Shown piece by piece: positions 52,365-61,499 of a stretch of 64,000 bases of DNA (its first letter is position 1; each line of letters starts with the position of its first letter). This DNA comes from a bacterium. Lineage in GTDB: Bacteria; JAMCPX01. The stretch is from assembly GCA_021792615.1 (NCBI GenBank), contig JAJYUJ010000007.1, positions 1 through 64,000 of the forward strand. Direction: 5' to 3'. The notes beneath the pieces are model-generated. The model worked only from the letters and a program-made list of their open reading frames with translations, did not search any database and had not been told where the DNA came from. The position numbers and the translations under genes were made by a program.

Positions 52365-53681
52365 CTAATGTAGATATTTCTTTATTCCTTTTATACCACC
52401 TTTTTGAAGAATGTCCATCATACGCTGTGATTCATAAAAACGCTTTATAAGCCTGTTCACGTCCTCCGGCTTCGTGCCGCTCCCTTTTGCTATCCTCTGT
52501 TTCCTTTTCCCGTTCAAAAGATCGGGATTGCTCCGCTCCTGGCCGGTCATGGAATTGATAATCGCTTCATATACTTTCATATCTTTCTTTACCGCATCCG
52601 GCTGTATGTTGTTTTTTATCTTGCCGAACCCGGGTACCATATCAAACAACGATTCTATGGACCCGATCTTTTTCACCATCTTCAGTTGCTTTATGAAATC
52701 CTGGAAGGTAAACTTTCCCTTTGCAAGATGCTTGGCATCCTCTACGTCTTCCTGCGTTACAACCTCGGTCATTTTTTCTACAAGGCCGCTCAGATCTCCA
52801 CTGCCGATAATCCGAGCAACGAGCTTGTCCGGATCGAATGGCTCCAGTGCGGAAACAGCCTCTCCGATTCCGGTATAAAAAATGGGCTTATCGATAATCT
52901 TCCTGAACGATATGACGGCTCCGCCCCTGGTGTCGCCTTCGAATTTCGTAAATATTGCCCCGTCGTATCCGACTCCCTGCATGAAGCCTTCCGCCATTTT
53001 GAGGACATCGTGTCCCATCATAGAATCAACGACCAGTACGGTCTGCGCCGGATTCAGCGTTTCCTTCACCTGTTTGAGTTCGCTCACCAGTGCCGTATCG
53101 ATATGCAGTCTGCCCGCCGTATCGACGATGATAAAATCGCACCCCTGGCGTGCGGAAACGAGACGCAGGTCCTTCAATGCTTCGTATCCTTTCGAGGAAA
53201 TATCCTCGTTCACAGGGAACCCGTTTGCCTTTGCAAGCGTTATGAGCTGCTCCTGTGCGGCAGGCCGGTTGAAATCAATGGACACGAGGTACGGCTTTAA
53301 CCCCCGCTTGTCCTTCATATACTTTGCAAGTTTGACCGCTGTCGTGGTTTTGCCCGTACCCTGAAGCCCGACCAGCATGACAATGTCCCCCGTACCGTTG
53401 ATTTTGACGGGTGCGGGATCACCCATGATGCGTATCAGCTCGGCCTTCAGGATACCGAGGAGGAACTGTGACGGATTGATGCTTTTCGCTAATTCCTCGC
53501 CCATGACCTTCTGCTTGACGCTTTCGAGCAGCTCTTTGACGACGCGGTAATGAACATCCGCTTCAAGCAAGGCAATCCTGATGTCTTTCAGGGCATCGTC
53601 TATGTCTTGTTCCGAAAGCAATCCCCTCTTGGACAGTTTATCAAAAAGTTTTGTAATTTTTTCCTGAAGAAACTCTAACAT
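52365..53681 (-). CDS. ffh: Signal recognition particle GTPase Ffh
   Basis: A 438-residue SRP54. N domain helices are followed by the G domain with P-loop (GLQGTGKTT), DTAGRLHID and TKFEGDTRGG, then the Met-rich M domain binding 4.5S RNA and signal peptides (NSMTGQERSNPDLLNGKRKQRIAKGSGT). Length is typical. Confidence 0.97.
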   Translation of the reverse strand: MLEFLQEKITKLFDKLSKRGLLSEQDIDDALKDIRIALLEADVHYRVVKELLESVKQKVMGEELAKSINPSQFLLGILKAELIRIMGDPAPVKINGTGDIVMLVGLQGTGKTTTAVKLAKYMKDKRGLKPYLVSIDFNRPAAQEQLITLAKANGFPVNEDISSKGYEALKDLRLVSARQGCDFIIVDTAGRLHIDTALVSELKQVKETLNPAQTVLVVDSMMGHDVLKMAEGFMQGVGYDGAIFTKFEGDTRGGAVISFRKIIDKPIFYTGIGEAVSALEPFDPDKLVARIIGSGDLSGLVEKMTEVVTQEDVEDAKHLAKGKFTFQDFIKQLKMVKKIGSIESLFDMVPGFGKIKNNIQPDAVKKDMKVYEAIINSMTGQERSNPDLLNGKRKQRIAKGSGTKPEDVNRLIKRFYESQRMMDILQKGGIKGIKKYLH

Positions 53682-53805
53682 TATTACTCCGTTTTATCGA
53701 ACTTATCTTTGTATTTTATAAAAAGTGGCTTGTCAAGGATATGCAGTTTTTTATTGTCAAAACGAACCGATTGGAATGATCGAATCATTTTTAATCTTCC
53801 GGGAC
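53682..53805. other. Gap between ffh and the sterol reductase gene
   Basis: About 120 bases. Both flanking genes are on the minus strand. The stretch is AT-rich and should contain the ffh operon promoter, but I do not see a clear -35/-10 pair. Confidence 0.4.
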
Positions 53806-54891
53806 TCAATAGATGCCGGGAATTATTCTCCGGGGAACGCGGCGCACGTACTCCGTCCACAGGCCGCCGTACTTTGCTGCACACCGGCGCTCGTCGGAAC
53901 GCTCTCTCGGAAAAAGCAATGCGATATAATACAGGGGATACAGCCATGCCGCCCATAACGCCGGCCGTCCCAGAACCAGGGTCAGGCCAACGGCCATCAG
54001 GATCTCGCCAAGGTAGTTTACGTGCCGGGCAACCTTCCAGAACCCGCTGCACAGAAGCATGTGCCTGCCATCGCTTAGAACCCCGGGTTTCATGATACCG
54101 AGGAATGCATGGTCCGGCCTGGTTTTGAAATAATATTTCTGCATGTTTGCACCCCGGGAAAGCATCCAGCCCGCGAAAAAAATGCAGGTGTAGATCACGA
54201 GGAGCCACGGGGCAGTAACCGGGCAGGGCCGATCCACCACCGCCCATAGTCCAATCATATAAAAATAAGGATAGAAGGCAAGACTGCCCCATCCGAGCTT
54301 GAAACCCACGCGTTCGGCGAAGATATCATAAGTATAGAGGTGTACCCGTTCAAAGAAGAGATAGTCGATCACAAACCAGAAGAAAAGAAAGCTATACAAC
54401 AGTACTCCCTGCGACGAGCCCATTCCAAATATCAGCAGGTGATGCGCCAGAAAAGAGCTGATATTCAAAGCGAGCAGGATCGCACCTGCCAGATAGAGAA
54501 ACATCTTGGCATCGACCCGGCCGCGAAAAAATTGGATGTTTTCGGAGCGTCCCGAATAGAGATCGACAACAAATTTCCGTCCCGTACCTCTGGCCGGTAA
54601 AACGACAGCAACGCTGAAGAGCACCCCCAGTACGCAGGAGCCTGTGAGACTCGACCAGCGGTGTAAATAGAGCCAGTCCCACGGCAGTAAGCCTGAGTAT
54701 CCGATGAGCGCCCATAGAGCGACGGTCATCGCCATGACCGGCAGTCCATTGAGCCTGTACCGGAGCGGTTCGCCTGTACGGGTGTCGTGAACATAGCCCG
54801 TGATCTCCCGTGCGGGAAGCACAAGATGCATGACCAGGATGGACGCAGCGATGATCCAGGGTGCAAAGAATCCGGCAAGAAAGCCGCTCAT
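53806..54891 (-). CDS. Sterol reductase-like protein (ERG4/ERG24 family)
   Basis: A 361-residue membrane protein with about nine or ten hydrophobic segments. The C-terminal region contains NYLGEILMAVGLTL, RDERRCAAKYG-like ERSDERRCAAKYGGLW, and Y-x-x-RVPRRIIPGIY, which match the active-site end of eukaryotic C14/C24 sterol reductases and Coxiella-type bacterial homologues. These enzymes use NADPH. Bacterial substrates can be host-derived or endogenous sterols, and other polycyclic substrates are possible. ATGA overlap with the upstream SDR gene. Confidence 0.83.
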   Translation of the reverse strand: MSGFLAGFFAPWIIAASILVMHLVLPAREITGYVHDTRTGEPLRYRLNGLPVMAMTVALWALIGYSGLLPWDWLYLHRWSSLTGSCVLGVLFSVAVVLPARGTGRKFVVDLYSGRSENIQFFRGRVDAKMFLYLAGAILLALNISSFLAHHLLIFGMGSSQGVLLYSFLFFWFVIDYLFFERVHLYTYDIFAERVGFKLGWGSLAFYPYFYMIGLWAVVDRPCPVTAPWLLVIYTCIFFAGWMLSRGANMQKYYFKTRPDHAFLGIMKPGVLSDGRHMLLCSGFWKVARHVNYLGEILMAVGLTLVLGRPALWAAWLYPLYYIALLFPRERSDERRCAAKYGGLWTEYVRRVPRRIIPGIY

Positions 54892-55733
54892 GACGATACC
54901 TTCGATGTTCCGGACCGGGCAAGATCCTTCGTGGAACGTGCCATGATACCGATAGCCGCTTTCCGCGGCAGCAGGCGGCCCATAATCGCGTAAGCCACTC
55001 CATTGATAAACCCCGGAACGACCAAAGGCTTTCGTCCCAAAGCTCGCAGTGTCTTCTCAACAACAACCCCGGGATCAAGGGTGCCCGGGGCATCCTTGCC
55101 AACCGTATTCGCATAGCCCGGTGTGCGTACAGCTCCGGCAAAACATGAGATTACCTCTATCCCTTTATCCTTGAGCTCATACCACAAGCCTTCGGCTAAA
55201 ACCCTGTTAAATGCCTTACTTGCGGCGTAGGCCGCTATCCTCGGTGTTCCCTGATTTCCGGCGAGCGAGGACATCAGAATGATCGCTCCGCGCTTTCGCT
55301 CAATCATGGAGGGCAGGAGCATCCGCAGCAGAGTAACCGGCCCCCGCACATTGACATCCACCACCCGCATGAGATCCAGGACATCTACGCCGGCAAAATC
55401 CCCGACCGGCGCATGGGCTGCATTGTACACAAGCATGCCGAGATCGAGTCTCGAGGTCACGCGCCGCAGGTTTTCAAGAAAATCCGGCACTGCAAGATCA
55501 CCATCAACGCAGAGCGTTTCTATGCCAAACCGTGCATGTAAATCCTTCGCGAGTTCATCCAGTAATGCCCTTCTTCTTGCTACCAGCACGATGTTCATAC
55601 CGCGCTGAGCCAGCGCTTGTGCGAACGCCACCCCAATACCCTCGGACGCACCCGCTACCAACGCCCATTCACCATACCGGTCCGGAAACCCGTTATGACC
55701 TGTCCGGCCGGTGCTTTTGGTATGATTTAACAT
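54888..55733 (-). CDS. Short-chain dehydrogenase/reductase
   Basis: A 281-residue classical SDR. The NAD(P)-binding turn is LVAGASEGIGVAFA, followed by VYNAAHAP, and the catalytic Ser-Tyr-Lys are in LMSSLAG and YAASK. The overall pattern is close to 17-beta-hydroxysteroid/3-ketoacyl-type SDRs that act on lipids. Coupling to the sterol reductase by overlapping codons suggests the two act on the same substrate class. The substrate itself is not identifiable. Confidence 0.87.
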   Translation of the reverse strand: MLNHTKSTGRTGHNGFPDRYGEWALVAGASEGIGVAFAQALAQRGMNIVLVARRRALLDELAKDLHARFGIETLCVDGDLAVPDFLENLRRVTSRLDLGMLVYNAAHAPVGDFAGVDVLDLMRVVDVNVRGPVTLLRMLLPSMIERKRGAIILMSSLAGNQGTPRIAAYAASKAFNRVLAEGLWYELKDKGIEVISCFAGAVRTPGYANTVGKDAPGTLDPGVVVEKTLRALGRKPLVVPGFINGVAYAIMGRLLPRKAAIGIMARSTKDLARSGTSKVSS

Positions 55734-56018
55734 TTTTATCCTTTTTGCCTGTCATCTCACCGGTGCTCCCGTCAGTCCTATTCCCTGCATCCGTACTGTT
55801 TTACGTGCCCCTCCAGCGAAAATTCGACAGGCCGCTTCACCGGTATATCCTTTTGTTTTTTTTGAAACGATTGTTTTATAAAATCACAACAGACCATCTT
55901 TTTCAACCGTTTGAACAGGATACAGCGGTCACCGGTTTTACCGTTTTTTCCAAAAACCTCGTGAGACAAGCCCTCGTGCGTCCTTGACACTCCTCACCGC
56001 TTGTGGTTTTAATGGAGT
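55734..56018. other. Divergent intergenic region upstream of the SDR and TPR genes
   Basis: Nearly 290 bases separating divergently transcribed genes, so it should hold promoters for both. A minus-strand frame at 55778-55990 could encode 70 basic residues from a GTG, but no ribosome-binding site or family is recognised. I see no clear operator. Confidence 0.4.
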
Positions 56019-57575
56019 ATGGAAGAAAAGCGGCAGCCACAGCCAGATAAAAAAGAAATCAAATTTGTTATGTCACCCGAGATAGAGCGGCACATGCAGA
56101 TCCTGCGCAAGGATCCGAAATCCCCTGTCTTTGCAATACTGAGCGAGGCTTACAGAAAGGGAGGCTTGCTGGACGAGGCGATAGCTACGGCCGTTGAGGG
56201 ACTAAAGTTCAACCCGAATTATATAAGCGGAAGGGTTGCGCTGGGCAGGGCATATTTTGATAAAGGCGAGATGGACAAGGCTATAGAAGAGTTGAAAAAA
56301 GTCACAAAAGCAACGCCGGACAATATTATATCCCACAAGCTTATAGCGGATATCTATATAAAAAAATCAGATACGTCCTCTGCACTGCAGGAGTTGAAAA
56401 CCATCCTCTACCTGTCACCCGATGATAAGGAAGCAAAAACATTGATGGCTGCCTTATCAAAGCCATTGCCTGCGGAAGAAAAAGAACCGCAGGCTGCAAA
56501 ACCTCCCGTACCAGAACAGCAGGCGGAAAGACCAATGGAACAACCACAAGAACCCTTGCCGCAGGAACAGAAGGAAACGCCTGCCGTACCGCAGCACGTT
56601 GAGGAACACGGGACACCGGTAGTTGAACATCTTCCAGAGGCCGGGCTGGCAGAACCCGGACACCGGGTTGGGGAACAGGACCATGGGCCTGCGGAAGAAC
56701 CGCCTGCCGTTGCTCAGACAACTGAAACAGAACCGGGACATAAGGTAATAACAGAGCCGCAAAACGAAGTTATACAAAGTCCGGAAATCGATCAGCAAAT
56801 ACCGGGTGAAGAACCTGCTGCCGCAGCGGCCGGGAACGTGCCGTCAATAGACAGCGAGCTGGAAAACGCTCTGAACAATCCGATAAGCGAATCAAAAACA
56901 GACGAAATACCGGTTAAACCGGAACAGGACATTATAGAACCTGAAGTCCCGGTCACCCCGGTCCAGGAGCCGGATCAAAAAACAGCGTTTACCGGAACAA
57001 GGACAGATGAACAAGCCGGTGTGAAAGAAGAAGAGCTCGAGGCTGTTTTCGAAGACTTGGCACAGACTGCCGAAACCCCGTCCCAGCCACAGTCCGCTCC
57101 ATCCCAGCCGCAACTAAGAGAAGAAGAGCAGCCTTCCGGGGTTGAACACACTCAAACCCAAGAAATTGACGGGATTGAGATAGCCTCCCCTCATACGGAT
57201 GCACCAGAACCCGCATCTCCATTGCAGGAACAAGCATCATTGGAAAATCAAAAAACTTCCGAACTGCATGGAGAGGATATCCAGACCGTAACCATGGCGG
57301 ATCTCTACATTAAACAGGGTCATCTCGACAAGGCATACCATATTTACAGGACAATTCTTTTAAAAGCACCTGATAGCCCGGTCATCAGGGCAAAACTCGT
57401 AAAAGTCAAAAAACTTATGGAGTCGAAACAGCAAGAGGAACTCGACAAAAAGAAGCTTGAAGCATTAAGGGAACGTGAACCAAAACCAGCGGTGATAGCG
57501 GAACAATCCGACTCCATGAAGGATAACATGAAAAGACTGAACGCCTGGCTGGAAAAAATCAAAAAAGGAGGATAA
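56019..57575 (+). CDS. TPR protein with long acidic linker
   Basis: A 518-residue protein. The N-terminus has about three tetratricopeptide repeats (SPVFAILSEAYRKGGLLDEAI, GRAYFDKGEMDKAIEELKKV, ADIYIKKSDTSSALQELKTIL). Residues ~150-420 form a low-complexity Pro/Glu/Gln-rich linker. A final TPR (MADLYIKQGHLDKAYHIYRTIL) and a basic coiled coil end the protein. There is no signal peptide. The stop abuts the ATG of the roadblock gene. It probably acts as a scaffold; the target is not known. Confidence 0.82.
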   Translation: MEEKRQPQPDKKEIKFVMSPEIERHMQILRKDPKSPVFAILSEAYRKGGLLDEAIATAVEGLKFNPNYISGRVALGRAYFDKGEMDKAIEELKKVTKATPDNIISHKLIADIYIKKSDTSSALQELKTILYLSPDDKEAKTLMAALSKPLPAEEKEPQAAKPPVPEQQAERPMEQPQEPLPQEQKETPAVPQHVEEHGTPVVEHLPEAGLAEPGHRVGEQDHGPAEEPPAVAQTTETEPGHKVITEPQNEVIQSPEIDQQIPGEEPAAAAAGNVPSIDSELENALNNPISESKTDEIPVKPEQDIIEPEVPVTPVQEPDQKTAFTGTRTDEQAGVKEEELEAVFEDLAQTAETPSQPQSAPSQPQLREEEQPSGVEHTQTQEIDGIEIASPHTDAPEPASPLQEQASLENQKTSELHGEDIQTVTMADLYIKQGHLDKAYHIYRTILLKAPDSPVIRAKLVKVKKLMESKQQEELDKKKLEALREREPKPAVIAEQSDSMKDNMKRLNAWLEKIKKGG

Positions 57576-57935
57576 ATGGCATTTTTAGATATCCTGAAGC
57601 AAATAGTCGATAGTTTTGAGGGCTGTATAGGCGGTATCGTGATCGGTATAGACGGGATAGCCGTCGAGCAATACATGAAGGGAAATGAGAACATAGATTT
57701 TCAGAATATCGGCGCAGAATTTATGAATCTTATGAAAACCGTTACGGAAACATCAAACACCCTGGGATTCGAAGAACCCGAGCAGCTTATTGTTGAATAC
57801 CGTGAAACTACCCTGATTGTGCGCAGCATAAACAAAGACTATTTCGTGATACTGGCTGCGAAAAACAGCGGCAATGTGGGCAAAGGGCGGTTTCTCCTCA
57901 GAAAGAATATCCTTAATTTCTCCAAAGAATTCTGA
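57576..57935 (+). CDS. Roadblock/LC7-like protein
   Basis: A 119-residue protein (IVDSFEGCIGGIVIGIDGIAVEQYM and QLIVEYRETTLIVRSINKDYFVILAA) with the alpha-beta-alpha pattern of roadblock/LC7 folds. In Myxococcus, MglB of this fold is the GAP of the polarity GTPase MglA. No Ras-like GTPase is encoded in the window, so any MglA partner lies elsewhere. It is coupled to the TPR gene at zero distance, GGAGG lies before the ATG, and pepP follows at 35 bases. Confidence 0.75.
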   Translation: MAFLDILKQIVDSFEGCIGGIVIGIDGIAVEQYMKGNENIDFQNIGAEFMNLMKTVTETSNTLGFEEPEQLIVEYRETTLIVRSINKDYFVILAAKNSGNVGKGRFLLRKNILNFSKEF

Positions 57936-57970
57936 TCGTTCGATAAAAACATCAGGACTCTGCATTTTTT

Positions 57971-59038
57971 ATGAACCAGCCTTTAAAAACGCTGCTGAAA
58001 TTACTCGATCGGTTGAATCTCGACACCGCTGTAGTCGTTTCGAGGTCTAATAAGTTTTATCTCACCGGTTATGAGTACGATGAAGGCTACCTCCTCATCA
58101 ACGCTTCGGGCATACGGTTATTCGTCGATCCAAGGTTCAGCATCTATGCACGGAAGCAGGTTTCCGATGCCGAGGTAATCGAATCAAGGCAGCCGTTGAT
58201 TGAACTGAATAAACATTTACGGAAATCAAAGCATATAGGTTTTGACGGATCCGCACTCATGCATAAAGACTTTATGATAATGACATCGGAATTAAACGGG
58301 AAAAAGTTTCTCTTTATAGACCAGCACCTGTTGAAGATGCGGGCGGTAAAAAGCACCGGCGAGATTGGCCATATCAAGAAGGCTTCCTCTATATCCGGTG
58401 CCGCAATAAAACGATTGATATACAGGCTCTCCTCCGGCTGGACGGAAAAACAGGTGGCAGCAATGCTCGACCTCGAGCTTATAAATTCCGGGGCTGATGA
58501 TATCTCTTTCGATACGGTTATCGCTTTTGATGAGCGTGCAGCCTATGCGCATGCCCTGCCGTCAAATACGGTAACACTCAGGGACAAGCGGCTGATCCTC
58601 TGTGACTTCGGCGCCCTGTACAAAGGGTACCACTCGGATGAAACCCACACTTTTTTCGCCGGTACTCCGGGCAGGGATGAGAAAAAAGTATACGATGCCG
58701 TGCTCGGTGCGCATAACAGGGCTATCGATGCCGTTAAACCCGGCATGAAGGCATCCGAACTCGACAGGGTGGCAAGGGGCTTCCTTGACAAACAAGGTTA
58801 TGGCAAATACTTCGGTCATGCACTCGGTCACGGGGTAGGACTGGACGTTCATGAATCGCCGTCCATATCGTACCGATCGAAGGATGTTTTGAAATGCGGT
58901 ATGGTCTTTACCATTGAACCCGGCGTATACATACCGGACTGGGGTGGCGTACGGATAGAGAGTATGGTATATCTTTCCGATAGCGGGAAAGAGGTTTTAA
59001 CCGCAAGACATAATCCTGTTCTAAATCTGGAGGTGTAA
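57971..59038 (+). CDS. pepP: Xaa-Pro aminopeptidase (M24 family)
   Basis: A 355-residue aminopeptidase. A creatinase-like N-terminal domain precedes the pita-bread catalytic domain with metal ligands in CDFGALYKGYHSDETHTF (two Asp), GHALGHGVGLDVHESP (His), TIEPGVY and VRIESMVYL (Glu residues). It cleaves the N-terminal residue from peptides with Pro at position 2. The stop overlaps accB's ATG by one base (TAATG), a layout seen in many bacteria (pepP/efp/accBC). Confidence 0.92.
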   Translation: MNQPLKTLLKLLDRLNLDTAVVVSRSNKFYLTGYEYDEGYLLINASGIRLFVDPRFSIYARKQVSDAEVIESRQPLIELNKHLRKSKHIGFDGSALMHKDFMIMTSELNGKKFLFIDQHLLKMRAVKSTGEIGHIKKASSISGAAIKRLIYRLSSGWTEKQVAAMLDLELINSGADDISFDTVIAFDERAAYAHALPSNTVTLRDKRLILCDFGALYKGYHSDETHTFFAGTPGRDEKKVYDAVLGAHNRAIDAVKPGMKASELDRVARGFLDKQGYGKYFGHALGHGVGLDVHESPSISYRSKDVLKCGMVFTIEPGVYIPDWGGVRIESMVYLSDSGKEVLTARHNPVLNLEV

Positions 59039-59478
59039 TGGATATTCATGAAATAGAAGAACTTATCGAACTCATCGAAAACAAAGATATCATGGAGATA
59101 GAATACAGCAAAGGTGATGAAAAGATAAGGATAGTCAGAGCAGTTGAGATTACAAAGAAGGCCGGCAAAATACAACAGGAAAGACCTGATGAGATGCCGG
59201 GAGCCCTCCACCCGGATACGGGCGAGGGAAATGCTTTTATCAGTGTGAATTCTCCGTTCGTCGGCACATTTTACTGTGCACCCTCGCCGAGTGAAAAGCC
59301 CTTCGTTGAGATTGGAACTAAAGTCAAAAAAGGACAGACTATCGGCATCGTTGAGGCCATGAAACTCATGAATGCAATAGAGGCGGACGCCGACGGCGCT
59401 ATCAAACAGATCCTCAAGAAGGACGGTGATCCCGTAGAGTTCGGGGAGCCTCTTTTTATCATAGACCCCGAAGGCTGA
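59038..59478 (+). CDS. accB: Biotin carboxyl carrier protein of acetyl-CoA carboxylase
   Basis: A 146-residue BCCP. An N-terminal helix (IHEIEELIELIENKDIMEIEY) leads to a linker and the biotinyl domain with the modified Lys in VEAMKLMNAI; SPFVGTFY is the typical domain start. It carries CO2 between AccC and the carboxyltransferase. Directly followed by accC. Confidence 0.95.
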   Translation: MDIHEIEELIELIENKDIMEIEYSKGDEKIRIVRAVEITKKAGKIQQERPDEMPGALHPDTGEGNAFISVNSPFVGTFYCAPSPSEKPFVEIGTKVKKGQTIGIVEAMKLMNAIEADADGAIKQILKKDGDPVEFGEPLFIIDPEG

Positions 59479-59480
59479 CA

Positions 59481-60815
59481 GTGTTTACCAAGGTACTTGT
59501 TGCAAACAGGGGCGAGATTGCAATAAGGATCATTCGCGCTCTCAAGGAACTCGGCATACGGTCCGTGGCTGTATACTCTACGGCGGATAAGAACGCTTTG
59601 CACACGAGAATTGCCGATGAAAAGGTCTGCATAGGTTCCGCACAGAGCAAAAACAGCTACCTCAATGCACCTGCCCTCATCAGTGCGGCACAGATAAAAG
59701 GTGTCGATGCCATACATCCGGGCTACGGTTTTCTGTCCGAAGATGCCGGTTTTGCGGAGGTATGCGAAGCTGCTGGCATAAAGTTTATAGGACCCAAACC
59801 CCAGGACATAGAGCTCATGGGCAACAAACTCAAGGCGCGGGAGCATGTAAACAAGCTCGGCATCCAGGTCATGCCCGGCACGTTTCAGGAGATAGAGGAC
59901 GAGCAGCACGCCATCCGGATTGCGAAAGAGATCGGCCTGCCCCTCATGGTCAAAGCAGCCGAAGGAGGCGGTGGTAGGGGTATGAAGATCATCTACGAAG
60001 AAGACCAGATACCGAATATCATCAAGATCGCCAGGGCAGAGGCAAAGACCGCGTTCGGCAACACCTCGTTGTACATAGAAAAATACTTTGAGAACGTGCG
60101 CCATGTCGAGATCCAGATTATCGGGGACGGGAACGGAGGCGTGGTTTCCCTTGGAGAGAGGGAGTGCTCCATACAGAGGAGACACCAGAAGTTTATAGAA
60201 GAGTCCCCGTCGGTTGCAGTGGACGATAAACTCAGGAACAAAATGAACGATGCGGCACTCAGGATCACAAAGCATATCAATTACCGCGGTGTCGGCACCA
60301 TAGAATTCCTGCTCGATGAAAAGGGAAAGTTCTATTTCATGGAGATGAACACCCGGCTTCAGGTAGAGCATCCGGTAACGGAGTTTGTTACGGGCATGGA
60401 CATCGTGGCCGAACAAATAAACATTGCCGGCGGGCAGAAGATGTCTGTCTCGCAAAAAGATATCAAACTCAAAGGACACGCCATAGAGTGCAGGATAAAT
60501 GCCGAAGACCCGGAAACCCTTGTTCCCTCTTCCGGTATAATCCATACCTACATACAACCCGGAGGTCCATGGGTACGGGTTGACGGCCATGTCTATTGCG
60601 GCTATGAAGTACCTCCCTATTACGATTCACTTATTGCGAAGCTCATCGTCTGGGCCGAAGACCGCGACAGTGCCATCAGGCGGATGCAGAGGTCACTCGA
60701 TGAGTTCATCATAGAAGGCATAAAAACAAACATCCCCCTTCACAAGAAGATACTTGCGAGCAAGGAATTCCTGCTCGGCAACATATCCACACGGTTCATA
60801 GAAAAGTTTATTTGA
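59481..60815 (+). CDS. accC: Biotin carboxylase
   Basis: A 444-residue AccC that carboxylates biotin on AccB using ATP and bicarbonate. FTKVLVANRGEIAIRIIRA opens the protein; the ATP-grasp signature includes KAAEGGGGRGM, RDCSIQRRHQK-type ERECSIQRRHQK and EMNTRLQVEHPVTE. The start is GTG 59481, two bases after the accB stop, in an operon with 1-2 base gaps. Confidence 0.97.
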   Translation: MFTKVLVANRGEIAIRIIRALKELGIRSVAVYSTADKNALHTRIADEKVCIGSAQSKNSYLNAPALISAAQIKGVDAIHPGYGFLSEDAGFAEVCEAAGIKFIGPKPQDIELMGNKLKAREHVNKLGIQVMPGTFQEIEDEQHAIRIAKEIGLPLMVKAAEGGGGRGMKIIYEEDQIPNIIKIARAEAKTAFGNTSLYIEKYFENVRHVEIQIIGDGNGGVVSLGERECSIQRRHQKFIEESPSVAVDDKLRNKMNDAALRITKHINYRGVGTIEFLLDEKGKFYFMEMNTRLQVEHPVTEFVTGMDIVAEQINIAGGQKMSVSQKDIKLKGHAIECRINAEDPETLVPSSGIIHTYIQPGGPWVRVDGHVYCGYEVPPYYDSLIAKLIVWAEDRDSAIRRMQRSLDEFIIEGIKTNIPLHKKILASKEFLLGNISTRFIEKFI

Positions 60816-60816
60816 T

Positions 60817-61482
60817 ATGAACCGGATGAGGTACCTTGGCTTTTCCAGCCTTGAACCCGCCTTAACGATGGCGATCGATGAAATCCTTTTCAACAGGGCC
60901 GTGGAAAACAACGGCTCCGCATCCCTGAGGTTTTTTACCTTTAACAAACCATGCATCTCGATCGGCAGGAACCAGCGCACGGAAAACCTGCCTGCGGGTT
61001 TTATCCGGGACAACACGGAGATCGTAAGAAGACCTACCGGGGGCGGTGCCGTGTTCCACGGCAGCGACCTGTGCTACAGCATTGTTATGCCGGAAGCCTA
61101 CCTTGGAAAGGCCGGCTCGTTGTTGAAGAGCTATAGTATGATAACCCATGGACTGAAAGACGGATTTAACTTATGCGGTATCGATGTCCAGTACGGGAAC
61201 AGTACCATAGATTCCGAACAACCACTCTGCTTCAACCAGGCTCTTTCTTACGAATTGACCGTGAGCGGTAAAAAACTTGTCGGGAGTGCTCAGAGAAGGG
61301 CAAAGGGCATACTGCTCCAGCAGGGCTCCATAGCATATGATCACAGAGTAACGCAGGACATTCTTATCAAGGCACTGCTTGAAGGATTGAAGTCCTCCCT
61401 GCACTTAGAATACGTCCGCGAGCCGTTGACCGGGGATGAGATAGCGGCATCGAAAGCACACATTCACCTTTTTTCGGTTTAA
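60817..61482 (+). CDS. lipM: Octanoyltransferase / lipoate-protein ligase family (LipM-like)
   Basis: A 221-residue BPL/LplA-fold enzyme. FFTFNKPCISIGRNQ, RRPTGGGAVFHG and the Cys-containing SEQPLCFNQALSYELTVSGKKLVGSAQ match the LipM/LipL group, where the Cys in the third motif carries the acyl intermediate. LipM moves octanoate from ACP to GcvH or E2 for lipoate synthesis. LplA activity, using free lipoate with ATP, is the main alternative. It starts 1 base after accC, linking lipoylation to fatty-acid synthesis. Confidence 0.85.
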   Translation: MNRMRYLGFSSLEPALTMAIDEILFNRAVENNGSASLRFFTFNKPCISIGRNQRTENLPAGFIRDNTEIVRRPTGGGAVFHGSDLCYSIVMPEAYLGKAGSLLKSYSMITHGLKDGFNLCGIDVQYGNSTIDSEQPLCFNQALSYELTVSGKKLVGSAQRRAKGILLQQGSIAYDHRVTQDILIKALLEGLKSSLHLEYVREPLTGDEIAASKAHIHLFSV

Positions 61483-61499
61483 TCCGCTTTTTGTTTTTC

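Noticed and set aside
55778-55990. Minus-strand frame of 70 basic residues upstream of the SDR
   Set aside because: GTG start without a Shine-Dalgarno sequence, no family match recalled, and it lies in a promoter region. Possible but not supported.
59271-60590. Minus-strand frame of 439 codons opposite accC
   Set aside because: Biotin carboxylase on the plus strand is certain. The antisense frame has no family features.
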